Assembly: GCA_934096295.1 (NCBI GenBank)
Contig: CAKOLL010000010.1
Span: 1 to 40,600, forward strand
Length of the DNA: 40,600 nucleotides
Direction of reading: 5' to 3'
From: an uncultured Bacilli bacterium
GTDB taxonomy: Bacteria > Bacillota_I > Bacilli_A > RF39 > UBA660
Below are positions 30,639 to 38,172 of this stretch, one piece after another (the first letter of the stretch is position 1; every line of letters begins with the position of its first letter). The position numbers were made by a program, and so were the translations under genes. Under the pieces are notes generated by a model that was not told the DNA's origin, did no database searches, and worked only from the letters and a program-made list of their open reading frames with translations.

Positions 30639-32647
30639 TGAAAAAGAAAAAAAGTATAATAATTATTATAGTTAGTATATTACTTGTTATTGGTATTTCT
30701 GTAGGTTTATACTTTATTTTAAATGATAAAAATAAATTGACTGTAGCAGAAAGAAATTGGATAAATAATAATATTGGAACTATTCAAAATATTAATGTTT
30801 TAAATAATGTTAATGTTTTTGGTAAAAATGGTAGTGGAGTATATTATGATTTTATTAGTGATTTTGAAACTGAGTATGGTTTAGATGTTAATCCAATTAC
30901 TTTTAATGAAGGAAGTAATCCAAGTGGAATTACTTTTGGCGTTAAGAAAAGTATCGGAGAAAATGATATATTATTTTATACAGATCATTATGTATTGGTT
31001 AGTAAGAATAATGATATAATATCAAAAGAAGAAAATTTAAATGGTAAAAGCATTGATATTTTAAGTAGTGATTTGAGTTATGTAAGTAAATATATTAAAA
31101 AAGCAAGTAATGTATCTTTTAAACAATTTGATTGTGTTGATGAAATGATACTTGATATGAATGATAATGAAACATATATGTTAGTTCCTTTGATGGAATA
31201 TTTAGATACAATTCTTAGTAAAGATTATAAAGTTGTTTATCATTTTAGTGATATAAAAGAATATTATGTACTTCAATTAAGTGATGATAAACTATCTAGT
31301 GTTTTAAGAAAATATTATAACAAATGGAATAGTGAATTTAGTAGTGTTTATAATGATAATTTGTTTAAATCATTTACAAGTGCTATGAATATTACTGATA
31401 CTGAAGTTGATTCAATGCAAAGTATTTCATATAATTATGGTTTTGTTAATGCCTCACCATATGAAGTGATTTTAGGTGGTAAGTATGGTGGTATAATAGC
31501 AGTTTATTTAAGTAACTTTAGTAAGTTTGCAGACGTTGAATTTAACTTTGTTAAATATAAAACATTCAATAAGTTTGTTAAAGCTGTTAATAATAAGGAT
31601 ATAGATTTATATTTTAACTATTATAATTTTACTGATGATTTTTATCAAACTGATGGTTTACCAATAGAATATGTTGTTTCAGCAAGAAGAAATAATAATA
31701 CTGTTATTAAATCAATAAATTCTTTAATCGGTGAAACTGTATATGTTCAAGAAAATAGTAAAATATATGATTATGTAAAAAATATAAGTGATATTGATGT
31801 AAAAACTTTTAGTACTACAAAAGATTTGTTTAAATTAAATAAAAAAGATGTATTTATTATTCTAGATAAAAATACTTTCGATTATTATAGTGATAATAAG
31901 TTAGATAATTATACCGAGAGATATAGAGATTATATTAGTAATGAGTATACATTTAAGGTAAGAACTAATAGTGCTTTATATAGATTACTTGATAAGTATA
32001 TAGGTGTAATGGATGAAAATGAATTAGTAATTGAAGGATTAAATAATCATTATGACACTATTAAAAGTGGCAATATTATAACTAAAATAGCAGAATATAT
32101 ATTATTAATTGCATTATTAGTTGTGTTAATAATATTTGTGATATTTAAGAAAAGTAAGAAGATATCTATTGCTAGAAAGATAAAAAAAGATGATAAGATG
32201 AAATTTATTGATCAACTTACTAGTTTAAAAAATAGGAATTTCTTAAATGAAAATATTGAAACATGGAATAATAATACTATTTATCCTCAGACTATAGTGG
32301 TTGTTGATTTAAATAAGATACAAGAAATTAATGATTTATATGGTTATAATGAAGGGGATAAACAAATTAAAGCATTAGCTAATATATTAGTTAAGACTCA
32401 ACTTGATAATAGTGAAATAATGCGTACTGATGGTAATGAATTTGTCATATATTTAGTTGGTTATAATCAAAAACAAGTAAGTAATTATATATTTAAGTTA
32501 AATAAAGAAATAAAGAAATTACCTTATGAATTTGGAGCTGAATTTGGATTTAGTATGATTCAAGATGATATTAAAACTATTGAAGATGCTTTAAATGAAG
32601 CAGTGGAAGATATGAAAAAGAATAAGGAAAATAATAGTAATGAATAA
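30638..32647 (+). CDS. Membrane sensor with tandem solute-binding domains and a degenerate GGDEF domain
   Basis: Protein of 669 residues. A transmembrane helix (about 6-28) leads two extracellular periplasmic-binding-protein-like domains of SBP_bac_3 type (about 50-240 and 260-460). A second helix (about 482-506) is followed by a cytoplasmic GGDEF-like domain (about 525-665) starting with the typical QLTSLKNRNFL. The signature at 596-602 reads RTDGNEF where active diguanylate cyclases have R-x-G-G-(D/E)-E-F, so the first Gly is Asp and the catalytic acidic residue is Asn600. It most likely has no cyclase activity and may bind GTP or partners. It is translated from within the previous gene's stop, and overlaps the next gene by 8 bp. 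Confidence 0.78.
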   Translation: MKKKKSIIIIIVSILLVIGISVGLYFILNDKNKLTVAERNWINNNIGTIQNINVLNNVNVFGKNGSGVYYDFISDFETEYGLDVNPITFNEGSNPSGITFGVKKSIGENDILFYTDHYVLVSKNNDIISKEENLNGKSIDILSSDLSYVSKYIKKASNVSFKQFDCVDEMILDMNDNETYMLVPLMEYLDTILSKDYKVVYHFSDIKEYYVLQLSDDKLSSVLRKYYNKWNSEFSSVYNDNLFKSFTSAMNITDTEVDSMQSISYNYGFVNASPYEVILGGKYGGIIAVYLSNFSKFADVEFNFVKYKTFNKFVKAVNNKDIDLYFNYYNFTDDFYQTDGLPIEYVVSARRNNNTVIKSINSLIGETVYVQENSKIYDYVKNISDIDVKTFSTTKDLFKLNKKDVFIILDKNTFDYYSDNKLDNYTERYRDYISNEYTFKVRTNSALYRLLDKYIGVMDENELVIEGLNNHYDTIKSGNIITKIAEYILLIALLVVLIIFVIFKKSKKISIARKIKKDDKMKFIDQLTSLKNRNFLNENIETWNNNTIYPQTIVVVDLNKIQEINDLYGYNEGDKQIKALANILVKTQLDNSEIMRTDGNEFVIYLVGYNQKQVSNYIFKLNKEIKKLPYEFGAEFGFSMIQDDIKTIEDALNEAVEDMKKNKENNSNE

Positions 32648-33497
32648 GGTTAAGACTGAGTTAAAAGAGTTTTTTGATAATTTTAAAAAAGTTTTATTAA
32701 GACCTGAGATGGCAATACTCCCAGGTCAACTTGCTTACTTTTTTGTTCTAGCTATAGTGCCTACGATTACTTTAATAAGTTATGAGGCGGCACTTCTTAA
32801 CTTGTCAACTGATGTTATATTTGATTTTATTGGGTCTGCTTTTTCACCTGATATTGCAAATATGCTTCTTAATACAACTAAAGATACCGGAGGAAGAGGA
32901 ATTGGTTTCTTCTTGGTAGTTATTATTGGGTACTTTATTGCATCAAATGGGCCTGCTTCTATAATTGTTACATCAAATACTATTTATGGAGAAAAACAAG
33001 AAGGATTTTTTAGAAGAAGATTAAAAGCTTTAATAATGACATTTGTTTTGGTACTTTTATTTATATTTATGTTAATTGTACCGGTTTTTGGTAATAGAAT
33101 TATAGAATTATTTAGATATGTTAATTTAAATAGTAATGTTACAGATAATGTATCTACAGTAATAGGTATTTTACAAGGGCCAATCACTTGGTTGATAATG
33201 TATTTCTTTATTAAAATACTTTATACAATGGCTCCGAATAAGAAAATAAGAAGTAAAAATGTAGGTTATGGAGCAATATTTACGACTATTTCATGGATAA
33301 TTATTACATATATTTATTCATATTATATAAATAATGTTGCACATTATAGTACTTTTTATGGAGGACTTGCAAATATTGTTATTTTAATGTTTTGGTTCTA
33401 TCTACTTGCTTATGCTTTTACAATAGGTATGGCACTTAATTATAGAAAAGAAGAAGTGGAATTAGAAAAAACTGGTACTATAAATACTGTTAAATAG
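32640..33497 (+). CDS. YihY/BrkB-family membrane protein
   Basis: Integral membrane protein of 285 residues with six transmembrane segments. The N-terminal RPEMAILPGQLAYFFVLAIVPTITLI and the later FTTISWIIITYIYSYYINN...YGGLANIVILMFWFYLLAYAF regions are the family signatures (older name RNase BN-like; the RNase activity was a misassignment). Function is uncertain; some members affect membrane or capsule. It overlaps the sensor gene by 8 bp. Its stop codon ends at the first base of a structured leader. Confidence 0.85.
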   Translation: MNKVKTELKEFFDNFKKVLLRPEMAILPGQLAYFFVLAIVPTITLISYEAALLNLSTDVIFDFIGSAFSPDIANMLLNTTKDTGGRGIGFFLVVIIGYFIASNGPASIIVTSNTIYGEKQEGFFRRRLKALIMTFVLVLLFIFMLIVPVFGNRIIELFRYVNLNSNVTDNVSTVIGILQGPITWLIMYFFIKILYTMAPNKKIRSKNVGYGAIFTTISWIIITYIYSYYINNVAHYSTFYGGLANIVILMFWFYLLAYAFTIGMALNYRKEEVELEKTGTINTVK

Positions 33498-33637
33498 GGT
33501 AAATTAAAAATATGTACTACGGATATTACTTATGTACATGATTTAATTTCTTCGATGTAACCCTAGTATTTTTTACTAAAATATATTGAAGAGTAATACT
33601 CCAATGGAACTTAAGCTTAGGATTAAGTTCTATTTTT
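33497..33637 (+). ncRNA. Structured leader with terminator upstream of the LCP gene
   Basis: The 185-base gap before the LCP gene is not empty. GGGT (33497-33500) can pair with ACCC (33560-33563), AAATTAAA (33501-33508) with TTTAATTT (33542-33549), and ATGTAC (33512-33517) with GTACAT (33534-33539), giving one long hairpin. A separate terminator-like hairpin, GAACTTAA (33607-33614) with TTAAGTTC (33623-33630), then a T run, lies 45 bases before the start codon. The order structured region, then terminator, then gene is that of an attenuator, but I recognise no riboswitch class. The terminator may simply end the upstream operon. Confidence 0.45.
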
Positions 33638-33682
33638 GTTGCTTTTTTAGAGAAAAATTTGTATACTTATATCGAGGTAGTT

Positions 33683-35113
33683 ATGAGTAAGAAAAGTAGT
33701 AGTAAAAAAGGCTTAAGTTTTAAAAAATATTTGGTTATACTATTAACAATATTAAGTTTATTATTAATGGGGTTAATATATTTTATTAACGTATTACCTA
33801 TGGAATATTTCTGGGTGTTTGTAACAGTAGTGATTATAATTGATTTGATTGCTTCATGGTTATTATTATGTAATGGTAAAGTTAGAAACTTGTTTGGGGG
33901 ACTTCTTTCGTTAATATTGATTGTAGCAATGGTCTTTGGAATTAATTATAGTTTAAATACAATGGATTTTTTTAAACAGTTTGGTTTTAATGAGTACAAG
34001 AGTGAAAAATATAACATTGTTGTTTTAAAAGCAAGTGAATATAAAAAATTAGATGATTTAAAAAATAAAGTTATTGGACATTTAGATGAAAGTAAATATA
34101 AAGGATTAGATAAGGCAATTGATAAATTAAATAAAAAAATTTCTTTTAAAAGTAAAAGTTTAGATGATTCAGGTGAGTTACTAACAAGTTTGGAAGAAAA
34201 AAATGTAGATGCAATTATATTAGAAGATGCTCAGTTAGAAATATTAAACGAAGCAAATGAAGATTTATATAATATTATTAGAAAACTTGATGTAATAGAG
34301 ATTGAAATTAAGAATGAAGATATTGGTGAATCTGTTGATGTTGTAAATAATTCTTTTAATGTTTATATATCAGGTATTGATACGTATGGAAGTATTAATA
34401 AGGTATCAAGAAGTGATGTAAATATACTTATGAGTGTTAATCCAAATACTAAAGAAATATTGTTAACTAATATACCTAGAGATTATTATGTTAAACTACA
34501 TACTTTTGGTGAATACGATAAACTAACTCATGCTGGAATTTATGGAGTAGATGAAAGTATTAAAACAATTGAAGATTTGTTAGATACTAAAATTAATTAT
34601 TATATCAAGGTTAATTTTACATCTTTGGAAGATATAGTAGATGCTTTAGATGGTATTACTGTTAATTCTAATTATGCATTTGTTTCACAAGATGGATATT
34701 CTTATGTAAAAGGAGAAAATGTTTTAGATGGTGAAAAGGCTTTATCATTTGCTAGAGAAAGAAAATCATTTAAAGAAGGAGATAGAGTAAGGGGAGAAAA
34801 TCAACAACTAGTTCTTACAGCTTTAATAAATAAAGCAATGTCTCCGAAGATAATAACTAATTATGTAAATATTTTAAAGGCTTTAAAAGGAAAGTTTGTT
34901 ACTAATTTTAGTGATGAAGAAATAACTAAATTAATTAAAATGCAGTTAGATGATGGAAGCATGTGGAATATAAAATCTATTAGTGTTAATGGAAATGATG
35001 CAATGGATTACGTTTATAGTTATAAAAAAACTAAATTATATGTTATGAAGCCTGATGAGAAAACTGTTAATAATGCTAAAGATAGTATAAAGAATATATT
35101 AGATAAAAAATAA
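33683..35113 (+). CDS. LytR-CpsA-Psr (LCP) family protein
   Basis: Protein of 476 residues with three N-terminal transmembrane segments (about 12-36, 42-66 and 72-92), then an accessory domain and the LCP catalytic domain (about 230-390). The family hallmarks are ISGIDTYG, RSDVNILMSVNP, LLTNIPRDYYV, LTHAGIYG and FARERKSFKEGDRVRGENQQ; its arginines and aspartates bind the pyrophosphate-lipid substrate. LCP enzymes transfer wall teichoic acids or other glycopolymers from lipid carriers onto peptidoglycan. The ATG at 33683 is used (GAGGTAG upstream); the extension to 33659 has no Shine-Dalgarno. Confidence 0.92.
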   Translation: MSKKSSSKKGLSFKKYLVILLTILSLLLMGLIYFINVLPMEYFWVFVTVVIIIDLIASWLLLCNGKVRNLFGGLLSLILIVAMVFGINYSLNTMDFFKQFGFNEYKSEKYNIVVLKASEYKKLDDLKNKVIGHLDESKYKGLDKAIDKLNKKISFKSKSLDDSGELLTSLEEKNVDAIILEDAQLEILNEANEDLYNIIRKLDVIEIEIKNEDIGESVDVVNNSFNVYISGIDTYGSINKVSRSDVNILMSVNPNTKEILLTNIPRDYYVKLHTFGEYDKLTHAGIYGVDESIKTIEDLLDTKINYYIKVNFTSLEDIVDALDGITVNSNYAFVSQDGYSYVKGENVLDGEKALSFARERKSFKEGDRVRGENQQLVLTALINKAMSPKIITNYVNILKALKGKFVTNFSDEEITKLIKMQLDDGSMWNIKSISVNGNDAMDYVYSYKKTKLYVMKPDEKTVNNAKDSIKNILDKK

Positions 35114-35135
35114 AAAGTTTTCTATAATGTAAAGT

Positions 35136-35160
35136 AAAGTGTCAAATTTGACACTTTTTA
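35136..35160 (+). terminator. Terminator after the LCP gene
   Basis: A perfectly self-complementary 22-base palindrome (35136-35157, AAAGTGTCA and TGACACTTT arms) followed by T. It could also serve as a symmetric operator site for the sporulation operon that begins just after. Confidence 0.8.
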
Positions 35161-35169
35161 TAATGGGGA

Positions 35170-35189
35170 TTTTGACTTGTTTTGTCGAA
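35170..35189 (+). promoter_or_regulatory. Tandem Spo0A-like boxes upstream of spoIIAA
   Basis: TTTTGACTTG (35170-35179) and TTTTGTCGAA (35180-35189) are head to tail, so TGACTTG and the exact Spo0A box TGTCGAA are 10 bp apart. In Bacillus the spoIIA operon is a direct Spo0A target, so this is the position where such a site is expected. The first unit also supplies a -35-like TTGACT. A good -10 is not visible at the normal distance. Confidence 0.65.
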
Positions 35190-35244
35190 AGTGTTTAAAG
35201 TTAAAAAAATTTTTTCTAAACTTATATGTAAGGAGAGAAAGAAT

Positions 35245-35580
35245 ATGTTTAAGTTAGAGCTAGAGTATAAGAATGGTATATTGTTTGCAAGGCTTAAAGG
35301 AATATTAAATAGAAAAAATAGTTATAAAATAAATAATTATTTAAATCCTGTTATAAAAAAGCATGATATTAAATACTTGGTTTATAATTTTGAAAATTTA
35401 GAAATGATAGATAATTCAGGTATTGATGCTTTAATTAATAGTAAATATTATATGAAATGTAATAAGGGGGTTATTAAAGTATGTGGTGTACACGGGGCAC
35501 AAGAGTATTTGTGTAAGTATTTAAAACTGTCTAAGGTGAAAAGTGAAATTGATGCATGTATGGAAATGGAGGCTATGTAA
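35245..35580 (+). CDS. spoIIAA: SpoIIAA, anti-anti-sigma factor
   Basis: STAS-domain protein of 111 residues. In Bacillus unphosphorylated SpoIIAA frees sigma F from the anti-sigma SpoIIAB in the forespore. The regulatory serine is Ser58 in MIDNSGIDAL, at the same residue number as in Bacillus SpoIIAA. The ATG at 35245 follows AGGAGAG and gives the standard length; the frame is open to 35182 with no ribosome-binding site. The stop overlaps the sigma factor start by one base. The gene for its kinase/anti-sigma partner SpoIIAB, normally next, is not present, although conservation of Ser58 suggests that a kinase exists somewhere. Confidence 0.88.
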   Translation: MFKLELEYKNGILFARLKGILNRKNSYKINNYLNPVIKKHDIKYLVYNFENLEMIDNSGIDALINSKYYMKCNKGVIKVCGVHGAQEYLCKYLKLSKVKSEIDACMEMEAM

Positions 35581-36221
35581 TGTTAGAGAAAATAGTTAAA
35601 TCAAGTGCAGGATTAATATGGAAAATAGCTAAGAGTTTTTATGGTGTAGATAAAAATGATTTATATCAAGCTGGTGTTCTTGGGGTTATTAAAGCATATC
35701 AAAATTATAAAGATGATGGAACAACTAAGTTTAGTACATATGCCTATAACTATATTTTTGGAGAAATGTACATGCTAGCTAATAATAAAGAAATTAAATT
35801 AAATAAAGATATAAATAGACTTTTGAAAATGATAGAAATGGGTAGAATGAGATTATCACAAGAAATAATGAGAGAACCATCTAATAAAGAATTAGCAGAA
35901 TATTTAGAAATGGATTTAAAAAATTTAGAACAAGTAATAATGTATGCAAATACTTTTGTTTCGATGGATGAAGAATGTGATGATAAAAGAGATTTACATG
36001 AAGTAATAGCTTGTAGTGAAGATGTAAGTGAAGATGATAGAATTATATTAAATGATAGTATAAATTCATTAGATAATTTAGAAAGAGATATTATTAAAAG
36101 TCGTTATTATGAAGATTTAACACAAAGTGAAACAGCAAAGAAATTAGGTATTACTCAAGTAATGGTTTCAAGATATGAGAAAAGAAGTTTAAGTAAAATG
36201 AGAGACTTTATGTATATGTAA
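35580..36221 (+). CDS. sigF: Sporulation sigma factor, SigF-like
   Basis: Sigma-70-family factor of 213 residues with no region 1. Region 2 (DLYQAGVLGVIKAYQNYK with the FSTYAYNYIFGEMY strand-opening segment), region 3 (about 90-125) and region 4 (LERDIIKSRYYEDLTQSETAKKLGITQ as helix-turn-helix) are clear. This region 2-3-4 plan is that of the sporulation/flagellar group (F, G, B). SigF is chosen because it sits between SpoIIAA and the spoVA genes, as in Bacillus; SigG is the alternative by sequence. GGAGG lies at 35569-35573 and the ATG overlaps the spoIIAA stop (TAATG). Confidence 0.85.
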   Translation: MLEKIVKSSAGLIWKIAKSFYGVDKNDLYQAGVLGVIKAYQNYKDDGTTKFSTYAYNYIFGEMYMLANNKEIKLNKDINRLLKMIEMGRMRLSQEIMREPSNKELAEYLEMDLKNLEQVIMYANTFVSMDEECDDKRDLHEVIACSEDVSEDDRIILNDSINSLDNLERDIIKSRYYEDLTQSETAKKLGITQVMVSRYEKRSLSKMRDFMYM

Positions 36222-36255
36222 AAGATTTTAATTCATAATAATAATGGTGAATGTT

Positions 36256-36693
36256 ATGAATAAAGAAGACTATAAAAAATTAGTTAAGAAGCATACTCCG
36301 AAAGAACCAAAATTAAGAAATATTGGAGTAGCTTTTTTAGTGGGAGGATTAATTGGGTTATTTGCTGAAGTTATGATTTATATTTTTATGCATTGTTTTG
36401 CAGTATCAAGTGTTGAGTCTGGTCTTATTACAGCATTAGTTGTTATTTTCTTATCAAGTTTATTTACAGCTTTAGGATTTTTTGATAATTGGGTAAGTGT
36501 GTGTAAATGTGGACTTATTATTCCAACTTCTGGATTTGCTCATAGTGTAGCATCAAGTGCTTTAGAATATAAAAAAGATGGCTTAATTACAGGTCTTGGA
36601 TCTAACTTTTTTAAACTTGCTGGTTCAGTAATTTTATATGGAATTATTTCAGCTTTTATTTTAGTGATTGTGAGAGTGATTTTTGGTGGCTAG
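36256..36693 (+). CDS. spoVAC: SpoVAC, spore dipicolinic acid channel protein
   Basis: Membrane protein of 145 residues with four transmembrane helices. It aligns with Bacillus SpoVAC through the N-terminal HTPKEPKLRNIGVAFLVGGLIG and the TSGFAHSVASSALEYKKDGLITG and FKLAGSVILYG segments. SpoVAC forms a mechanosensitive channel in the inner spore membrane for moving Ca-dipicolinate during sporulation and germination. The ATG at 36256 (GGTGAATG upstream) is preferred over GTG 36244. It lies 34 bp behind sigF; spoVAA and spoVAB, which precede spoVAC in Bacillus, are absent. Confidence 0.95.
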   Translation: MNKEDYKKLVKKHTPKEPKLRNIGVAFLVGGLIGLFAEVMIYIFMHCFAVSSVESGLITALVVIFLSSLFTALGFFDNWVSVCKCGLIIPTSGFAHSVASSALEYKKDGLITGLGSNFFKLAGSVILYGIISAFILVIVRVIFGG

Positions 36694-36694
36694 T

Positions 36695-37660
36695 ATGAAA
36701 TTTAAAAATGTTTATTTAAATGATTATTATACAATTGTTGGGCCTTTAGAAAAAAATAGTCGTTTGAAAAGATTAGATATGGTAATGGATGATTATTATA
36801 TCGGAGAAAAAACTTTTGAACAAGCTGAAGTAAAAATGCAACAGGTAGTAATAGATAATATTATTGGTAAAAATAATTTAAATATTAGTGATATTGATTT
36901 GCTTGTAGGGGGAGACTTGACTAATCAAATTGCTATTAGTAATTATAGTGCTAAAAATTATAATATACCTTTTTTGGGGCTTTATTCAGCTTGTGCTACA
37001 TTTGTGGAAGGCTTAATTGTTGCATCAAGTATGATAGATGGTGGTAAATTAAAAAAAGTTGTTGGTATTACAAGTAGTCATAATTTAACTGCAGAAAGAC
37101 AATTTAGATATCCAGTTGAATATGGAGCTCCGAGAGCCCATACTGCAACATTTACATCAACGGGGGCTGTTTCAACATTATTAAGTAAGAAACCTAGTGG
37201 TATTAGAGTAGAAAGTGCCACAATTGGGGCGCCTGTAGATTTAGGGGTTAGTGATGCCAATAACTTAGGAGCAGCGATGGCTCCGGCGGCAGCAAGTACA
37301 ATTGCAACACATTTTGCTAGTTTAAAAAGAGATGCGAACTATTATGATTTAGTATTGACTGGTGATTTAGGATGTGTTGGTAGTGAAATTTTAAAAGATT
37401 ATTTAGAAACTGTATATAATATAAAGTTGAAAAAATATTTAGATGCAGGTTGTGAATTATATTTAGCTAGTCAAAAAACTTATGCCGGAGGTAGTGGACC
37501 AGCTTGTTTACCAATTGTTTTGTTTAATAAAATATTACTTAATAAGAAATATAAAAAAATTCTCTTAGTAGCAACTGGGGCTTTGCATAGTCCAACCACA
37601 GTTAATCAACATGGTACTATTCCATCAATTGCTCATGCTATAAGTTTGGAGGTTGAATAA
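36695..37660 (+). CDS. spoVAD: SpoVAD, dipicolinic acid-binding protein
   Basis: Thiolase-fold protein of 321 residues that binds dipicolinic acid on the outer face of the SpoVA channel. Signatures include VGGDLTNQIAISNYSAK, LYSACATFVEG, SSHNLTAERQFRYP, GAPRAHTATFTSTGA and TYAGGSGPACLP, all close to Bacillus SpoVAD. The active-site cysteine of thiolases is kept in position (SACAT), though SpoVAD is not known to be an enzyme. The ATG 36695 follows TTTGGTGG two bases after the spoVAC stop. Its last base overlaps the next start. Confidence 0.96.
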   Translation: MKFKNVYLNDYYTIVGPLEKNSRLKRLDMVMDDYYIGEKTFEQAEVKMQQVVIDNIIGKNNLNISDIDLLVGGDLTNQIAISNYSAKNYNIPFLGLYSACATFVEGLIVASSMIDGGKLKKVVGITSSHNLTAERQFRYPVEYGAPRAHTATFTSTGAVSTLLSKKPSGIRVESATIGAPVDLGVSDANNLGAAMAPAAASTIATHFASLKRDANYYDLVLTGDLGCVGSEILKDYLETVYNIKLKKYLDAGCELYLASQKTYAGGSGPACLPIVLFNKILLNKKYKKILLVATGALHSPTTVNQHGTIPSIAHAISLEVE

Positions 37661-38010
37661 TGAATTTCTTAATGTCATTTTTATTTGCAGGCTTTATGTG
37701 TGCTTTAGCTCAAGTTATTTTGGATAATACTAAATTAACACCTGGGCATATTACTAGTATTTATACAGTTGTAGGTGCTTTTTTGTCATTCTTGGGTTGT
37801 TACGATAGATTGATTTCTAAATTTGGAGCTGGAGCAACAATTCTTATTTCCAATTTTGGACATGCGTTATATAGTTCAGCATGGCAAGGGTATATAGAGG
37901 ATGGATTCTTGGGTATTTTTGGTAACATGCTATGTAAGTCTTCTGGAGTAGTAACTGGTGCAATTGTAGCGGCTTTTCTTGTATCAATTATTTTTAAACC
38001 TAAAAATTAA
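37660..38010 (+). CDS. spoVAE: SpoVAE (SpoVAEB), spore dipicolinic acid channel subunit
   Basis: Membrane protein of 116 residues with about four transmembrane helices, related in fold to SpoVAC. The motifs ILDNTKLTPGHITSIYTV, LGCYDRL and GALISNFGHALYSSAWQGY-like segments are typical. Together with SpoVAC and SpoVAD it is the core conserved in all spore formers. Its ATG overlaps the spoVAD stop by one base. It closes the sporulation operon. Confidence 0.94.
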   Translation: MNFLMSFLFAGFMCALAQVILDNTKLTPGHITSIYTVVGAFLSFLGCYDRLISKFGAGATILISNFGHALYSSAWQGYIEDGFLGIFGNMLCKSSGVVTGAIVAAFLVSIIFKPKN

Positions 38011-38037
38011 GTTACTAATAAAAATAGTGACTTTTTT
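38007..38037 (+). terminator. Terminator of the spoIIA-spoVA operon
   Basis: AAGTTACTA (38009-38017) pairs with TAGTGACTT (38025-38033), one wobble pair, followed by T residues. It starts at the stop codon of spoVAE. Confidence 0.85.
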
Positions 38038-38045
38038 AATGTTTT

Positions 38046-38146
38046 GAATTTCCCTAGAAATGGGAGAAAACAGCATGAATATCCCGATTTATGTCGATTT
38101 TTGACGGACGATTTTTCTTGCATTTTTGTGTATTTGTGCTTTAAGA
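38046..38146 (+). promoter_or_regulatory. Upstream block of Rpn copy B with Spo0A-like boxes and promoter
   Basis: Bases 38046-38129 align with the block upstream of Rpn copy A (minus 19735-19651), sharing GAAATGGGAG, ACGATTTTTCTTG and ATTTTTGT runs. TGTCGAT (38092-38098) and TGACGGA (38102-38108) are heptamers 10 bp apart that fit Spo0A boxes with one and two or three changes. A -35 TTGCAT (38118-38123) is in the shared part; the -10 is weak (TAAGAT, 38142-38147). Confidence 0.5.
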
Positions 38147-38172
38147 TATAAACTTATCAAAGGAGGTTTTTT

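Noticed and set aside
32984..33187. Other minus-strand frames inside plus-strand genes
   Set aside because: They lie antisense to well-conserved genes (here YihY) and show no ribosome-binding site or family signature.
35136..35157. 22-base palindrome as an operator
   Set aside because: Its place right after the LCP gene and the T residues behind it fit a terminator; operator function cannot be excluded but has no independent support.
35570..35590. A hidden or frameshifted spoIIAB between spoIIAA and sigF
   Set aside because: The two genes overlap by one base, so there is no room for the roughly 400 bases needed, and neither flanking frame shows a kinase motif.
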